This document shows positions 1 to 5,427 of a DNA stretch of 5,427 nt, one piece after another. The position numbers and the translations under genes are program-made. The notes beneath the pieces were generated by a model. That model was not told where the DNA came from. It searched no databases and saw nothing but the letters and a program-made list of their open reading frames with translations. Source of the DNA: Fervidobacterium sp. (GTDB taxonomy: Bacteria > Thermotogota > Thermotogae > Thermotogales > Fervidobacteriaceae); contig DPIB01000044.1 in assembly GCA_003522805.1 (NCBI GenBank), forward strand, positions 1-5,427, written 5' to 3'. Positions within the stretch are counted from its first letter, which is position 1, and each line of letters opens with the position of its first letter.

Positions 1-57
1 CTGAAAATAATCCTTCTAACCATCGAAGCGGTCGTCTTTAGAAGAGGGGCAAAATGA
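1..57 (+). CDS. C-terminal end of a probable initiating sugar phosphotransferase (partial)
   Basis: Frame 1 is open from the window edge and encodes 18 residues, LKIILLTIEAVVFRRGAK, ending at TGA 55-57. The pattern of an 'LKI' segment followed by hydrophobic positions, a V(V/L)F-type stretch, a basic pair and GA(Y/K) resembles the C-terminus of WcaJ/EpsL/PglC-type undecaprenyl-phosphate sugar phosphotransferases, which commonly end in '(W)LDxKIxxxTxxxVxxxxGA'. These membrane enzymes transfer the first sugar phosphate to the lipid carrier. Such a gene at the head of a glycosyltransferase-epimerase-polymerase row fits well. The catalytic part lies outside the window and only 18 residues are visible, so the family call rests on a short motif and on context. 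The protein may once have been longer (see the frame-2 tail at 41-124). Confidence 0.5.
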   Translation: MKIILLTIEAVVFRRGAK

Positions 58-124
58 AATACCATCAGAGGTAGAGAGGTATCTACTGGAAATAGATCAC
101 TATCAGTCACTAATACTTAAGTAA
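41..124 (+). pseudogene. Possible frameshifted C-terminal tail of the upstream sugar transferase
   Basis: Immediately after, and one frame on from, the 18-residue upstream fragment there is a protein-like stretch ending at TAA 122-124. It reads NEIPSEVERYLLEI followed by DHYQSLILK. It has no credible start of its own. If the AAAA run at 51-54 had one A fewer, the upstream frame would read through (FRRGANEIPSEVE...) into this stretch and stop at 122-124. That suggests either a single-base insertion that shortened the upstream protein, or chance. No family is recognised in the tail. An unrelated gene remnant is the alternative. Confidence 0.3.
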
Positions 125-135
125 TTCGCAAAATG

Positions 136-141
136 GGAGGA
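136..141 (+). promoter_or_regulatory. Ribosome binding site of the first glycosyltransferase
   Basis: GGAGGA is a near-perfect Shine-Dalgarno sequence. Counting from the end of GGAGG, it stands 5 bases before TTG 146 and 11 bases before ATG 152. Other sites in the window use both spacings (5 for the gene at 4087, 11 for the gene at 1411), so it does not settle the start. The difference is only two residues. Confidence 0.75.
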
Positions 142-145
142 AGAA

Positions 146-1402
146 TTGAGCATGAATATATTACTAATCAACAACTATTGTGTGCCAGAAATCGGTGCAG
201 CTTCTCATTTATATTACTACCTAGCTAAAGAACTTATAAGGAGAGGACACAACGTATTTTATCTGACAGGAACTCCTAGATATAACGTAGATAAAGACAA
301 GTACAAGGAATATCTTAACAGGTCTTCTAAATGTTGGATTGAAGAACGTGAGGGAATAAGAATAATCAGAGTTGAATTGCCTTATGTTGAGAGAACAAAT
401 TTCATTAGGAGGGGTATAGAGCATTTTGAAATCGCTTATAAGTTATATAAGTATTCGAAAAGTTTTATAAGGAAAGAAAAAATTGACGTAATGCTTGTCT
501 ATTCACCTCCTTTGACGTTATATTGGACAGCAAAGCAGATTCGGAAACTCACAGGAGCTCCGTTTATACTAAATGTTCAAGATCTTTTTCCCCAAGCTTC
601 GATAGATCTTGGAGTTCTCAAGAATCCTTTCTTGATCAGGTTCTTTAGAAAGATCGAATCAGGGGCTTACAATTCTGCAGATCTGATTACAGTTCATTCA
701 GAAAGAAACAAAGGGTTTGTGGAGAGATTTTGCGATGACAAAGAGAAAATTATAGTGTTTGAAAATTGGATTGACGAAAATGAGGTGAGACCTGGTAACA
801 AGATAAACGAGTTCACCATTCAATACGACCTAGTAGATAAATTTGTCGTCAGTTTTGCTGGTACTTTAGGAGTTTCTCAAGATATTGAAATCATATTAAA
901 CGCTGCAAAAGAACTTGAGAACATTGACGATATTCTTTTTCTAATTGTTGGAGACGGTCCAAGGAAAAAGGAAAGTCAAGAAACTGCTAAGCGGATGGGG
1001 CTTAAAAACGTAGTATTTCTTCCTATGCAGCCCAAAGATACATATCCTGACGTTCTTAATACATCTGATGCAACACTAGTCACTCTAAGAAAAGATGTCG
1101 AAACGCCAGTTGTTCCTTCCAAGATCCTAAGCTCGATGTCGGCTGCTAAACCAGTCGTTGCGGCTATGAATTTAGACGGCGATGGACCGGAATTAATTCA
1201 GAAAGCAAAGTGTGGATTGTGTGTTGAAGCAGGTGATTATGAAGGCCTAGCACGTAATATTAGACTTTTGTACGAAAATCCTGCATTACGTGCAGAGATG
1301 GGAGCAAATGGGAGGAAATACATTGAAGAAAACCTATCGGCAAAAAGTGCGGCAGAGAAATATGAGAGCTTATTCTTAGAACTTGTGAAAAGAAGGAGGT
1401 AA
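146..1402 (+). CDS. GT4-family glycosyltransferase, WbuB-like
   Basis: A cytoplasmic or membrane-peripheral retaining glycosyltransferase of GT-B fold, expected to add one sugar from a nucleotide-sugar donor to the lipid-linked repeat unit. Numbering is from TTG 146. The N-terminal domain has MNILLINNYCVPEIGAAS (3-20), an L..RGHNV strand (29-37) and the WbuB-type block YSPPLTLYWTAK (119-130) followed by NVQDLFPQ (143-150). The linker element is FENWID (205-210). The C-terminal donor domain has FAGTLG (237-242), VGDGP (268-272) and PSKILSSMSAAKPVVAA (324-340). The last block corresponds to the usual PSKLxxYMAAGKPV, with alanine (334) where glycine is usual. At 418 residues it has normal family length. 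The start may be TTG 146 or ATG 152; ATG 152 gives the more usual MNILLINN start. The last codons (AGA AGG AGG TAA) double as the ribosome binding site of the next gene 8 bases on, indicating an operon. Donor and acceptor sugars are unknown. Confidence 0.9.
   Translation: MSMNILLINNYCVPEIGAASHLYYYLAKELIRRGHNVFYLTGTPRYNVDKDKYKEYLNRSSKCWIEEREGIRIIRVELPYVERTNFIRRGIEHFEIAYKLYKYSKSFIRKEKIDVMLVYSPPLTLYWTAKQIRKLTGAPFILNVQDLFPQASIDLGVLKNPFLIRFFRKIESGAYNSADLITVHSERNKGFVERFCDDKEKIIVFENWIDENEVRPGNKINEFTIQYDLVDKFVVSFAGTLGVSQDIEIILNAAKELENIDDILFLIVGDGPRKKESQETAKRMGLKNVVFLPMQPKDTYPDVLNTSDATLVTLRKDVETPVVPSKILSSMSAAKPVVAAMNLDGDGPELIQKAKCGLCVEAGDYEGLARNIRLLYENPALRAEMGANGRKYIEENLSAKSAAEKYESLFLELVKRRR
1395..1399 (+). 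promoter_or_regulatory. Ribosome binding site of the epimerase gene, inside the preceding gene's end
   Basis: GGAGG, within AAGGAGGT, lies in the final Arg-Arg codons of the upstream glycosyltransferase and overlaps its stop region. It is 11 bases before ATG 1411, a rather long spacing, but no nearer in-frame start exists. The arrangement suggests coupled translation of the two genes. Confidence 0.75.
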
Positions 1403-1410
1403 AATTTCAT

Positions 1411-2439
1411 ATGGATTATCAAGAATACTTCAAGGGTAAGAGAGTATTGGTAACAGGAGGAGCTGGTGCAGTTGGTTCAAATCTTGTGAGAAGATTGCTC
1501 GATCTTGGTAGTTTTGTGATTGTTATTGACAACCTGAGTTCCGGACATTCATGGCTTTTGCCCGAAGATACACCTAATTTACTATTTATCAGAGGTGACA
1601 TAACAAGTGATATTGATCTGAAAAGAGCGTTTAATGAAGAGCCTGAGGTCGTGTTTCATCTAGCTGCCTTCTTTGCCAATCAAAACTCGGTTGACTATCC
1701 GGAACATGACTTGAATACGAACGGTCTAGGTACGCTCAAGCTCCTTGAATACTCAAGAATATATGGAAAGATAGAAAGATTTGTTTATGCATCCTCAGGA
1801 TGTTCAATTTATCCAAGTGATGCACCAATGCCATATAAGGAGGACTTACCACCAGCTGTTTGGCTCAGTTCACCCTACCAGATAACGAAGATGCTCGGAG
1901 AACTTTATGGTAACTACTATTTAAAAATGTATGGTATTCCATTTGCTAAAGCAAGGTTCTTTAACTCATTTGGGCCTGGAGAAGTTCCCGGCCAGTATAG
2001 AAATGTAATTCCTAATTTCATATACTGGGCCATGCTGGGAAAACCTTTACCGATCACAGGAACTGGTGAAGAGACAAGGGATTTCACATACGTCGGCGAT
2101 ATTGTTGACGGATTACTTAGAATGGGGTACATGAAAGAAGCAGTCGGCGAGGCATTTAATCTTGCGGCCGGCAGAGAAGTGAAAATAAGATATCTGGCTG
2201 AGAAAGTGAATGAACTTACAGAAAATAATGCTGGTATAATATTCAAAGAAAGACGAAAATGGGACACCAAACCAACGATGCTTGCGTCCAACGAAAAGGC
2301 AAAATCTATTCTCGGGTTCTCACCTGATCTTTATTTTGATAGAAGACTTATGGAAACAGTCGAATGGTTCAGAAACAATTGGGATAAGATAAAAATGTCA
2401 GCCGAATTTGGCCCAGGTGTAAGTTCAGCGGTGAGATAG
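1411..2439 (+). CDS. NAD(P)-dependent sugar-nucleotide epimerase/dehydratase (extended SDR)
   Basis: A soluble 342-residue enzyme of the extended short-chain dehydrogenase/reductase family (GalE/WbpP/RmlB relatives), expected to epimerise or dehydrate a UDP-, GDP- or dTDP-sugar that feeds the glycosyltransferases beside it. A short N-terminal lead (MDYQEYFKGK) precedes the Rossmann motif VTGGAGAVGSN (14-24; G16, G19, G22). An acidic residue, D40, ends the second strand and points to NAD. RGD (61-63) and VFHLAA (81-86) follow. The catalytic pair is Y156-QIT-K160. Substrate-side elements are ARFFNSFGPGE (181-191) and RDFTYVGDIVDG (223-234). The third catalytic element reads ASSGCSIY (127-134), with glycine at the position aligning with GalE Ser124; the neighbouring S129, C131 or S132 may serve instead. 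The C-terminal tail after about residue 328 is not a recognised motif. The specific reaction (4-epimerase, 4,6-dehydratase or other) cannot be decided. The ATG at 1411 is the only sensible start. Confidence 0.92.
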   Translation: MDYQEYFKGKRVLVTGGAGAVGSNLVRRLLDLGSFVIVIDNLSSGHSWLLPEDTPNLLFIRGDITSDIDLKRAFNEEPEVVFHLAAFFANQNSVDYPEHDLNTNGLGTLKLLEYSRIYGKIERFVYASSGCSIYPSDAPMPYKEDLPPAVWLSSPYQITKMLGELYGNYYLKMYGIPFAKARFFNSFGPGEVPGQYRNVIPNFIYWAMLGKPLPITGTGEETRDFTYVGDIVDGLLRMGYMKEAVGEAFNLAAGREVKIRYLAEKVNELTENNAGIIFKERRKWDTKPTMLASNEKAKSILGFSPDLYFDRRLMETVEWFRNNWDKIKMSAEFGPGVSSAVR

Positions 2440-2441
2440 GA

Positions 2442-3764
2442 ATGGAACCTCTGAGAATGGCAAGTTTTACATATGAGCAGAAAACAAAAATTTCTGTTTC
2501 GCGTTTTATGGATTTTTTAATTAATTTGTTCTTTTTCCTTGTCTTGTTTCCTTATGTTACATTCGGACTACCGTCGATCTCAGATTCACAACCTTGGGCA
2601 GCTCTGGCAGGAGCTTTCATAGTTCTTTTATTTATGTTAGTGCCTAGGAAACAAGGCGTTTCAAACAGTATTTTTGCCATTTGGATTATATCGCTCTGTT
2701 GCATCGCTAATTTAACAGTTTTTTATCTTTTTGACGGTGGAGAATCAATTATGTATCTAAGATCCATATATAAATATGTTGCTTGGGCCTTTATAATCCC
2801 TCCGGTAGTGTTATATCTGGACAATTTTCGAATAGGCGTTTTTAAGACCTCGATATTTTTATGGTTTATTATCTCAACATTAGAACTTATTTTGAAGAGG
2901 CCAATCGTAGGATTTATCCTCCCGCGAGTTTCATATTCACTTAGTAGAAATTGGGTCTTGGGATTTGCTCCGGAACCAGCTTATATGGCTAAGGTTGCTG
3001 TCTTTTTTCTTATACTAATTGATTATTTCATCTTGTCGGGGAAAATCGAGAGCAAATCTGCAATGTTAATGAGATATATGTGCTATTGGATGATATTCAT
3101 AAGCTTTAGTCTTACTGGCCTTTTTTTGCTAATTGCATACCTTTTTTGCAGAGTTATTATCGTTTTATCAGAAAAGCCGATTTTTAGTATCCGTAATCTA
3201 ATTCTGCTTTTGCTCTTAGTAACAACCTTGCTTGTTGTAGGTCCAGTAGTTTACGAAGTAATTTTCGACTATGTCTCAAACCTTAGTAGATTAGGACACT
3301 TCCTAGTATCTCTGACTAATAAAGGAGTTATCGATTCCATTATGACAGATCCAAGCTTTGTGGCACGTTTTGGCCATGTACTTCGTAGTATCCAGACTAT
3401 TACTTCAGGGGAGATTTTTGGCAGTGGAGTACCAAATAATCCTATTGGTGGCATATTTTCGCCTGTTTACGATTCCGGGATATATGGGGTGGCGCTTATA
3501 GTGTTTTTGTTATTTGTCTTTCTACGTGGAATATTCTATGCCAAAAGTAAGAATTACAGAGTATATTCTTTTGAGCTATTCCTTATTTTCGTTCTTTTGA
3601 CTTTCTCTGAATCACTTGCAAGTGCCTATATTCCTTTTATTGTTGGCATAGTCCTACATCTACATTCTGGCAAAAGAGTGATAGAGTATAGGGAAGAAGC
3701 AACGTTCCGGAGAGCGATAACATATTCACCATATGAAGTATTTGGAGAAAAATTGGTAAAGTGA
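2442..3764 (+). CDS. Wzy-like O-antigen/exopolysaccharide polymerase, many-pass membrane protein
   Basis: A 440-residue integral membrane protein, probably the polymerase that joins lipid-linked repeat units on the outer face of the inner membrane. Hydrophobic stretches suggest 10-11 membrane segments, at about 24-44, 52-67, 76-97, 108-125, 133-151, 182-198, 213-241 (possibly two), 250-270, 344-363, 377-389 and 393-408. Between the fifth and sixth lies SRNWVLGFAPEPAYMA (168-183), which matches the Wzy-type RxxGxxxEPxxxA pattern (R169, G174, E178, P179). A large loop at about 275-343 contains FVARFGHVLRSI (306-317) and EIFGSGVPN (324-332), the arginine- and glycine-containing arrangement seen in Wzy/WaaL outer loops. 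Wzy proteins diverge strongly, so the call rests on topology, these motifs and the flanking glycosyltransferases. The main alternative is an O-antigen ligase. The gene starts 2 bases after the epimerase stop with a modest GGTGA site (2430-2434), suggesting translational coupling. A second in-frame ATG at 2457 lacks a better site. The charged C-terminal tail (409-440) is probably cytoplasmic. Confidence 0.8.
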   Translation: MEPLRMASFTYEQKTKISVSRFMDFLINLFFFLVLFPYVTFGLPSISDSQPWAALAGAFIVLLFMLVPRKQGVSNSIFAIWIISLCCIANLTVFYLFDGGESIMYLRSIYKYVAWAFIIPPVVLYLDNFRIGVFKTSIFLWFIISTLELILKRPIVGFILPRVSYSLSRNWVLGFAPEPAYMAKVAVFFLILIDYFILSGKIESKSAMLMRYMCYWMIFISFSLTGLFLLIAYLFCRVIIVLSEKPIFSIRNLILLLLLVTTLLVVGPVVYEVIFDYVSNLSRLGHFLVSLTNKGVIDSIMTDPSFVARFGHVLRSIQTITSGEIFGSGVPNNPIGGIFSPVYDSGIYGVALIVFLLFVFLRGIFYAKSKNYRVYSFELFLIFVLLTFSESLASAYIPFIVGIVLHLHSGKRVIEYREEATFRRAITYSPYEVFGEKLVK

Positions 3765-3783
3765 TAGAATTCATCTTAGAGGG

Positions 3784-4048
3784 GTGAGTCGTACGCAGAA
3801 CAGAAAAAAAGTATGCTCCAAAAGTTCAAACTTACTGTCGTCAAGGAATATCTTAACGGTGATAAGTCACAAGCACAAATTTGTGGGGAATATTCAATCT
3901 GTTCCAGCATGTTCTTCAGATGAACAAAGAAATACAATGAATTAGAATACTTTGAAACGGAAACTCGATCACTACGAAAAGAATGTTGCTAGAGAAGGAA
4001 ATACATTTGAGGATGGCATTAGACCAAATTATCGCACAACTTCATAGA
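3784..4048 (+). pseudogene. Decayed transposase OrfA remnant (IS3-like, HTH_Tnp_1 type)
   Basis: No intact gene lies between 3765 and 4086, but pieces of one protein can be read by switching frames. GTG 3784 begins (M)SRTQNRKK; a shift in the A-run at 3804-3810 gives KYAPK (3809-3823). A further shift gives FKLTVVKEYLNGDKSQ (3825-3872) and then AQICGEYSICSSMFFR, up to TGA 3921-3923. That TGA sits where a tryptophan (TGG) is expected in the FRWxKKYNEL motif. The same frame resumes as TKKYNELEYFETETRSLRKE (3924-3983). A last shift near 3978-3983 gives MLLEKEIHLRMALDQIIAQL (3983-4042) plus HR. The helix-turn-helix segment (KxxVVKEYLxGxKSxAxICxEYxIS) followed by a charged helical segment is the layout of IS3-family OrfA. 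OrfB (DDE catalytic part) is absent and no terminal repeats were found, so this is a fossil with no likely product. The exact family and borders are inferred. Confidence 0.75.
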
Positions 4049-4076
4049 TGCTCAATAACATTATTCTTACTGCATT

Positions 4077-4081
4077 GGAGG
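4077..4081 (+). promoter_or_regulatory. Ribosome binding site that fixes the second glycosyltransferase start at 4087
   Basis: GGAGG stands 5 bases before ATG 4087. It lies inside the extra 13 codons that a start at ATG 4048 would add, and ATG 4048 has no comparable site upstream. It therefore supports 4087 as the true start. Confidence 0.8.
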
Positions 4082-4086
4082 ACGTT

Positions 4087-5394
4087 ATGAAAGTCAACAT
4101 TATAATTGTTGCACCATACTCACCAAAATGGACAAACATAGCCTCACTCCGATGGGCGAGCATAGCTAAATACCTTTCGTATCATCATAAAGTAAGCATA
4201 ATTACGAGTTCATTTCCGCAGAAATTGAGTGATAAACCACCAGATTTAGGAAACACTGAACTAGTTGAGGTTCCATTACTATTTTATAGAAGAAAACAAC
4301 ATTTGGACGGTGATGGAAAACAAGCTGGAGTACTTTCGAAATCTTCTATATTTAGAAAGATCAAAGCAGAGTTAAGAGTACCGCTTGAGAGATTTTTCCC
4401 AATCTCCTCAGGTGGTGTACTTTATCATGACATTAGAAGGTATTATTTCGAAATTGAAAAGAGACTGGACTCAAATACATTCAATGTTCTCATTACAAGT
4501 TATGATCCGTGGTTTTCTTTAAGACTTGGTAAGAAGTTTAAGAAAATGTTCGGCCAGGATTTGCTTTGGATAGCAGATTTTCGAGACCCATCCTTCAATA
4601 TACATGAGTCCCAGCTTTCAAAAGCAAAAGTTTTTGAAACTTCAACAAAACGTATGATCGAATACTCAGACATGGTAACTGTCGTAACTGAAACCTTACA
4701 GAAGGAATACAAAAGAATATCTAAGTCCGATGTTATCTTTTTACCAAATGGGTACGAAGGAGAACTAGATGCGCTTGAAGCTCGATCTGCCAAAGCAAAA
4801 GAAAAAAACAAACTTACCATAGCATACACAGGAAGCCTTCACCCAGTGACAGTAGATATCCTGCCTTTTCTTCCAGTACTAAGACTTGTAAAAGAGAATT
4901 ACTCTGACATTAGAGTTGAGTTTCTATACGCTGGTTCGCAATATAAAATAGTTGAAGAAGAGTTCAAAAAATTCGGATTAGACAGTTCCCTTCAGAATCG
5001 TGGTTTTGTGAAGAGACAAGAAGCTTTAGAATTTCAACGCAAATCAGATCTTCTTCTTCTAATTGCTTATACAGGTGACAATATTCAAATAGGTAAGGGA
5101 GTTCGAACAGGAAAAGTTTATGAATACCTTGCCTCGGGAAAACCAATAATTGCAGTAGCTCCTAACTCTTGGGAAATGAGGGAAGAAATCGAACTCGATG
5201 GTGTGTCAAAGGTTTTCAACAAGTGGGAGACCAAAGAAATGGCTCAGTACATTGTTGAACTAGCTAAGCGAACCGATATAACCATTGACACTGAAAAGAG
5301 AAGAAGAATTGTAGAGAAATATTTATATGAAAATATTGCCTTAGAATTAGAGAAAAAGATTTTAGAACTTTTACAAGAGAAGACTGTTAAGTGA
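4087..5394 (+). CDS. GT4-family glycosyltransferase
   Basis: A 435-residue GT-B glycosyltransferase, probably adding another sugar to the lipid-linked repeat unit on the cytoplasmic side. From ATG 4087 it begins MKVNIIIVAPYSPKW, the normal first beta-strand of the fold. The frame is open back to ATG 4048, but those 13 residues (MLNNIILTALEDV) abut the insertion scar and bypass the strong ribosome binding site at 4077. Visible elements are SLRWASIAKYLS (20-31) with R22-W23, ADFRDP (163-168), FLPNGY (218-223) opening the linker, YTGSL (247-251), YAGS (281-284) and TGKVYEYLASGKPIIA (341-356). In the last block E346 and the SGKP turn form the nucleotide-sugar phosphate site of GT4 enzymes. It differs clearly from the glycosyltransferase at 146-1402, for example in lacking the SPPL/DLFPQ block, so it is not a duplicate. 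Donor and acceptor are unknown. The next gene overlaps its stop codon. Confidence 0.88.
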   Translation: MKVNIIIVAPYSPKWTNIASLRWASIAKYLSYHHKVSIITSSFPQKLSDKPPDLGNTELVEVPLLFYRRKQHLDGDGKQAGVLSKSSIFRKIKAELRVPLERFFPISSGGVLYHDIRRYYFEIEKRLDSNTFNVLITSYDPWFSLRLGKKFKKMFGQDLLWIADFRDPSFNIHESQLSKAKVFETSTKRMIEYSDMVTVVTETLQKEYKRISKSDVIFLPNGYEGELDALEARSAKAKEKNKLTIAYTGSLHPVTVDILPFLPVLRLVKENYSDIRVEFLYAGSQYKIVEEEFKKFGLDSSLQNRGFVKRQEALEFQRKSDLLLLIAYTGDNIQIGKGVRTGKVYEYLASGKPIIAVAPNSWEMREEIELDGVSKVFNKWETKEMAQYIVELAKRTDITIDTEKRRRIVEKYLYENIALELEKKILELLQEKTVK

Positions 5395-5427
5395 TGAACA
5401 TTATTAAGGAAAACTCAGTTCATTCTG
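5394..5427 (+). CDS. Start of the next gene in the operon (partial, unidentified)
   Basis: ATG 5394-5396 overlaps the TGA of the preceding glycosyltransferase (TGATG), a classic arrangement for coupled translation. The visible residues are MNIIKENSVHS, then the window ends with the frame open. Eleven residues are too few to name a family. There is no strong Shine-Dalgarno sequence upstream, which is common for coupled starts. By context it is probably another polysaccharide-synthesis gene. Confidence 0.5.
   Translation, partial: MNIIKENSVHS

Larger units (their letters stand above)
3765..4086. other. Intergenic insertion scar between the Wzy-like and second glycosyltransferase genes
   Basis: This 322-base gap interrupts an otherwise tightly packed operon. 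Most of it is the transposase remnant described at 3784-4048. The left 19 bases (3765-3783) and right roughly 38 bases (4049-4086) hold no recognised gene. I see no clear hairpin terminator with a T-run and no convincing promoter. Whether transcription passes through to the next gene cannot be told from the sequence. Confidence 0.7.

Noticed and set aside
98..116. Short direct repeat of TCACTA
   Set aside because: Two six-base copies with no further structure, and they lie in protein-like sequence; chance is sufficient.
1917..2291. 124-codon open frame on the - strand
   Set aside because: It lies wholly inside the well-supported epimerase gene, has no recognisable domain, and is best explained as an antisense shadow.
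3765..3784. Possible left inverted repeat of the insertion sequence
   Set aside because: I could not match these bases to a convincing inverted copy near 4046-4086, and no flanking target duplication is evident.
3986..4035. Possible promoter for the second glycosyltransferase inside the transposase remnant
   Set aside because: TTGCTA and TTGAGG hexamers are present, but no good TATAAT-like partner stands at proper spacing. In AT-rich DNA such partial matches are expected by chance.
4500..4829. 109-codon open frame on the - strand
   Set aside because: It lies inside the second glycosyltransferase, its composition looks like reverse-complement coding sequence, and it has no motif or ribosome binding site.
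1..5427. CRISPR arrays, tRNA/rRNA genes, riboswitches, or a defence or other novel system
   Set aside because: There are no regularly spaced repeats, no tRNA-like cloverleaf or rRNA segments, and no defence-type domains. The genes are ordinary polysaccharide-synthesis families.

Overview
The window is a stretch of a bacterial surface-polysaccharide (exopolysaccharide or O-antigen-type) biosynthesis cluster. Every intact gene is on the + strand and all fit a Wzx/Wzy-type pathway. The DNA is AT-rich. Arginine is mostly AGA/AGG, ATA is common for isoleucine, and ribosome binding sites are GGAGG-type. This combination is typical of Thermotogota (Mesotoga/Kosmotoga-like) and also of some Firmicutes. 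I lean towards Thermotogota, but there is no marker gene here and the assignment is inference.

Layout: (1) At the left edge are the last 18 codons of what looks like an initiating undecaprenyl-phosphate sugar phosphotransferase, followed by a protein-like open tail in the next frame that may be a lost C-terminal extension. (2) 146-1402 is a WbuB-like GT4 glycosyltransferase. (3) 1411-2439 is an extended-SDR NAD(P)-dependent sugar-nucleotide epimerase/dehydratase. (4) 2442-3764 is a many-pass membrane protein of the Wzy polymerase / O-antigen ligase type. The gaps between genes 2, 3 and 4 are 8 and 2 bases, so they almost certainly form one operon. (5) 3765-4086 has no intact gene. It holds a decayed transposase OrfA remnant (IS3-like), with three inferred frame changes and an in-frame stop. 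(6) 4087-5394 is a second GT4 glycosyltransferase with its own strong ribosome binding site; the longer start at 4048 is probably an artefact of the insertion scar. (7) At the right edge the next gene starts in a TGATG stop/start overlap, with only 11 codons visible.

How the genes would work together: the initiating transferase loads the first sugar phosphate onto undecaprenyl phosphate. The two GT4 enzymes then extend the repeat unit on the cytoplasmic face, and the SDR enzyme supplies or modifies one sugar-nucleotide donor. A flippase, not visible here, would export the unit, and the Wzy-like protein would polymerise it on the outer face. The exact sugars cannot be read from the sequence.

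I see no sign of a novel system. The most informative unannotated items are the decayed transposase between the Wzy-like gene and the second glycosyltransferase, and the possible frameshifted tail of the initiating transferase.
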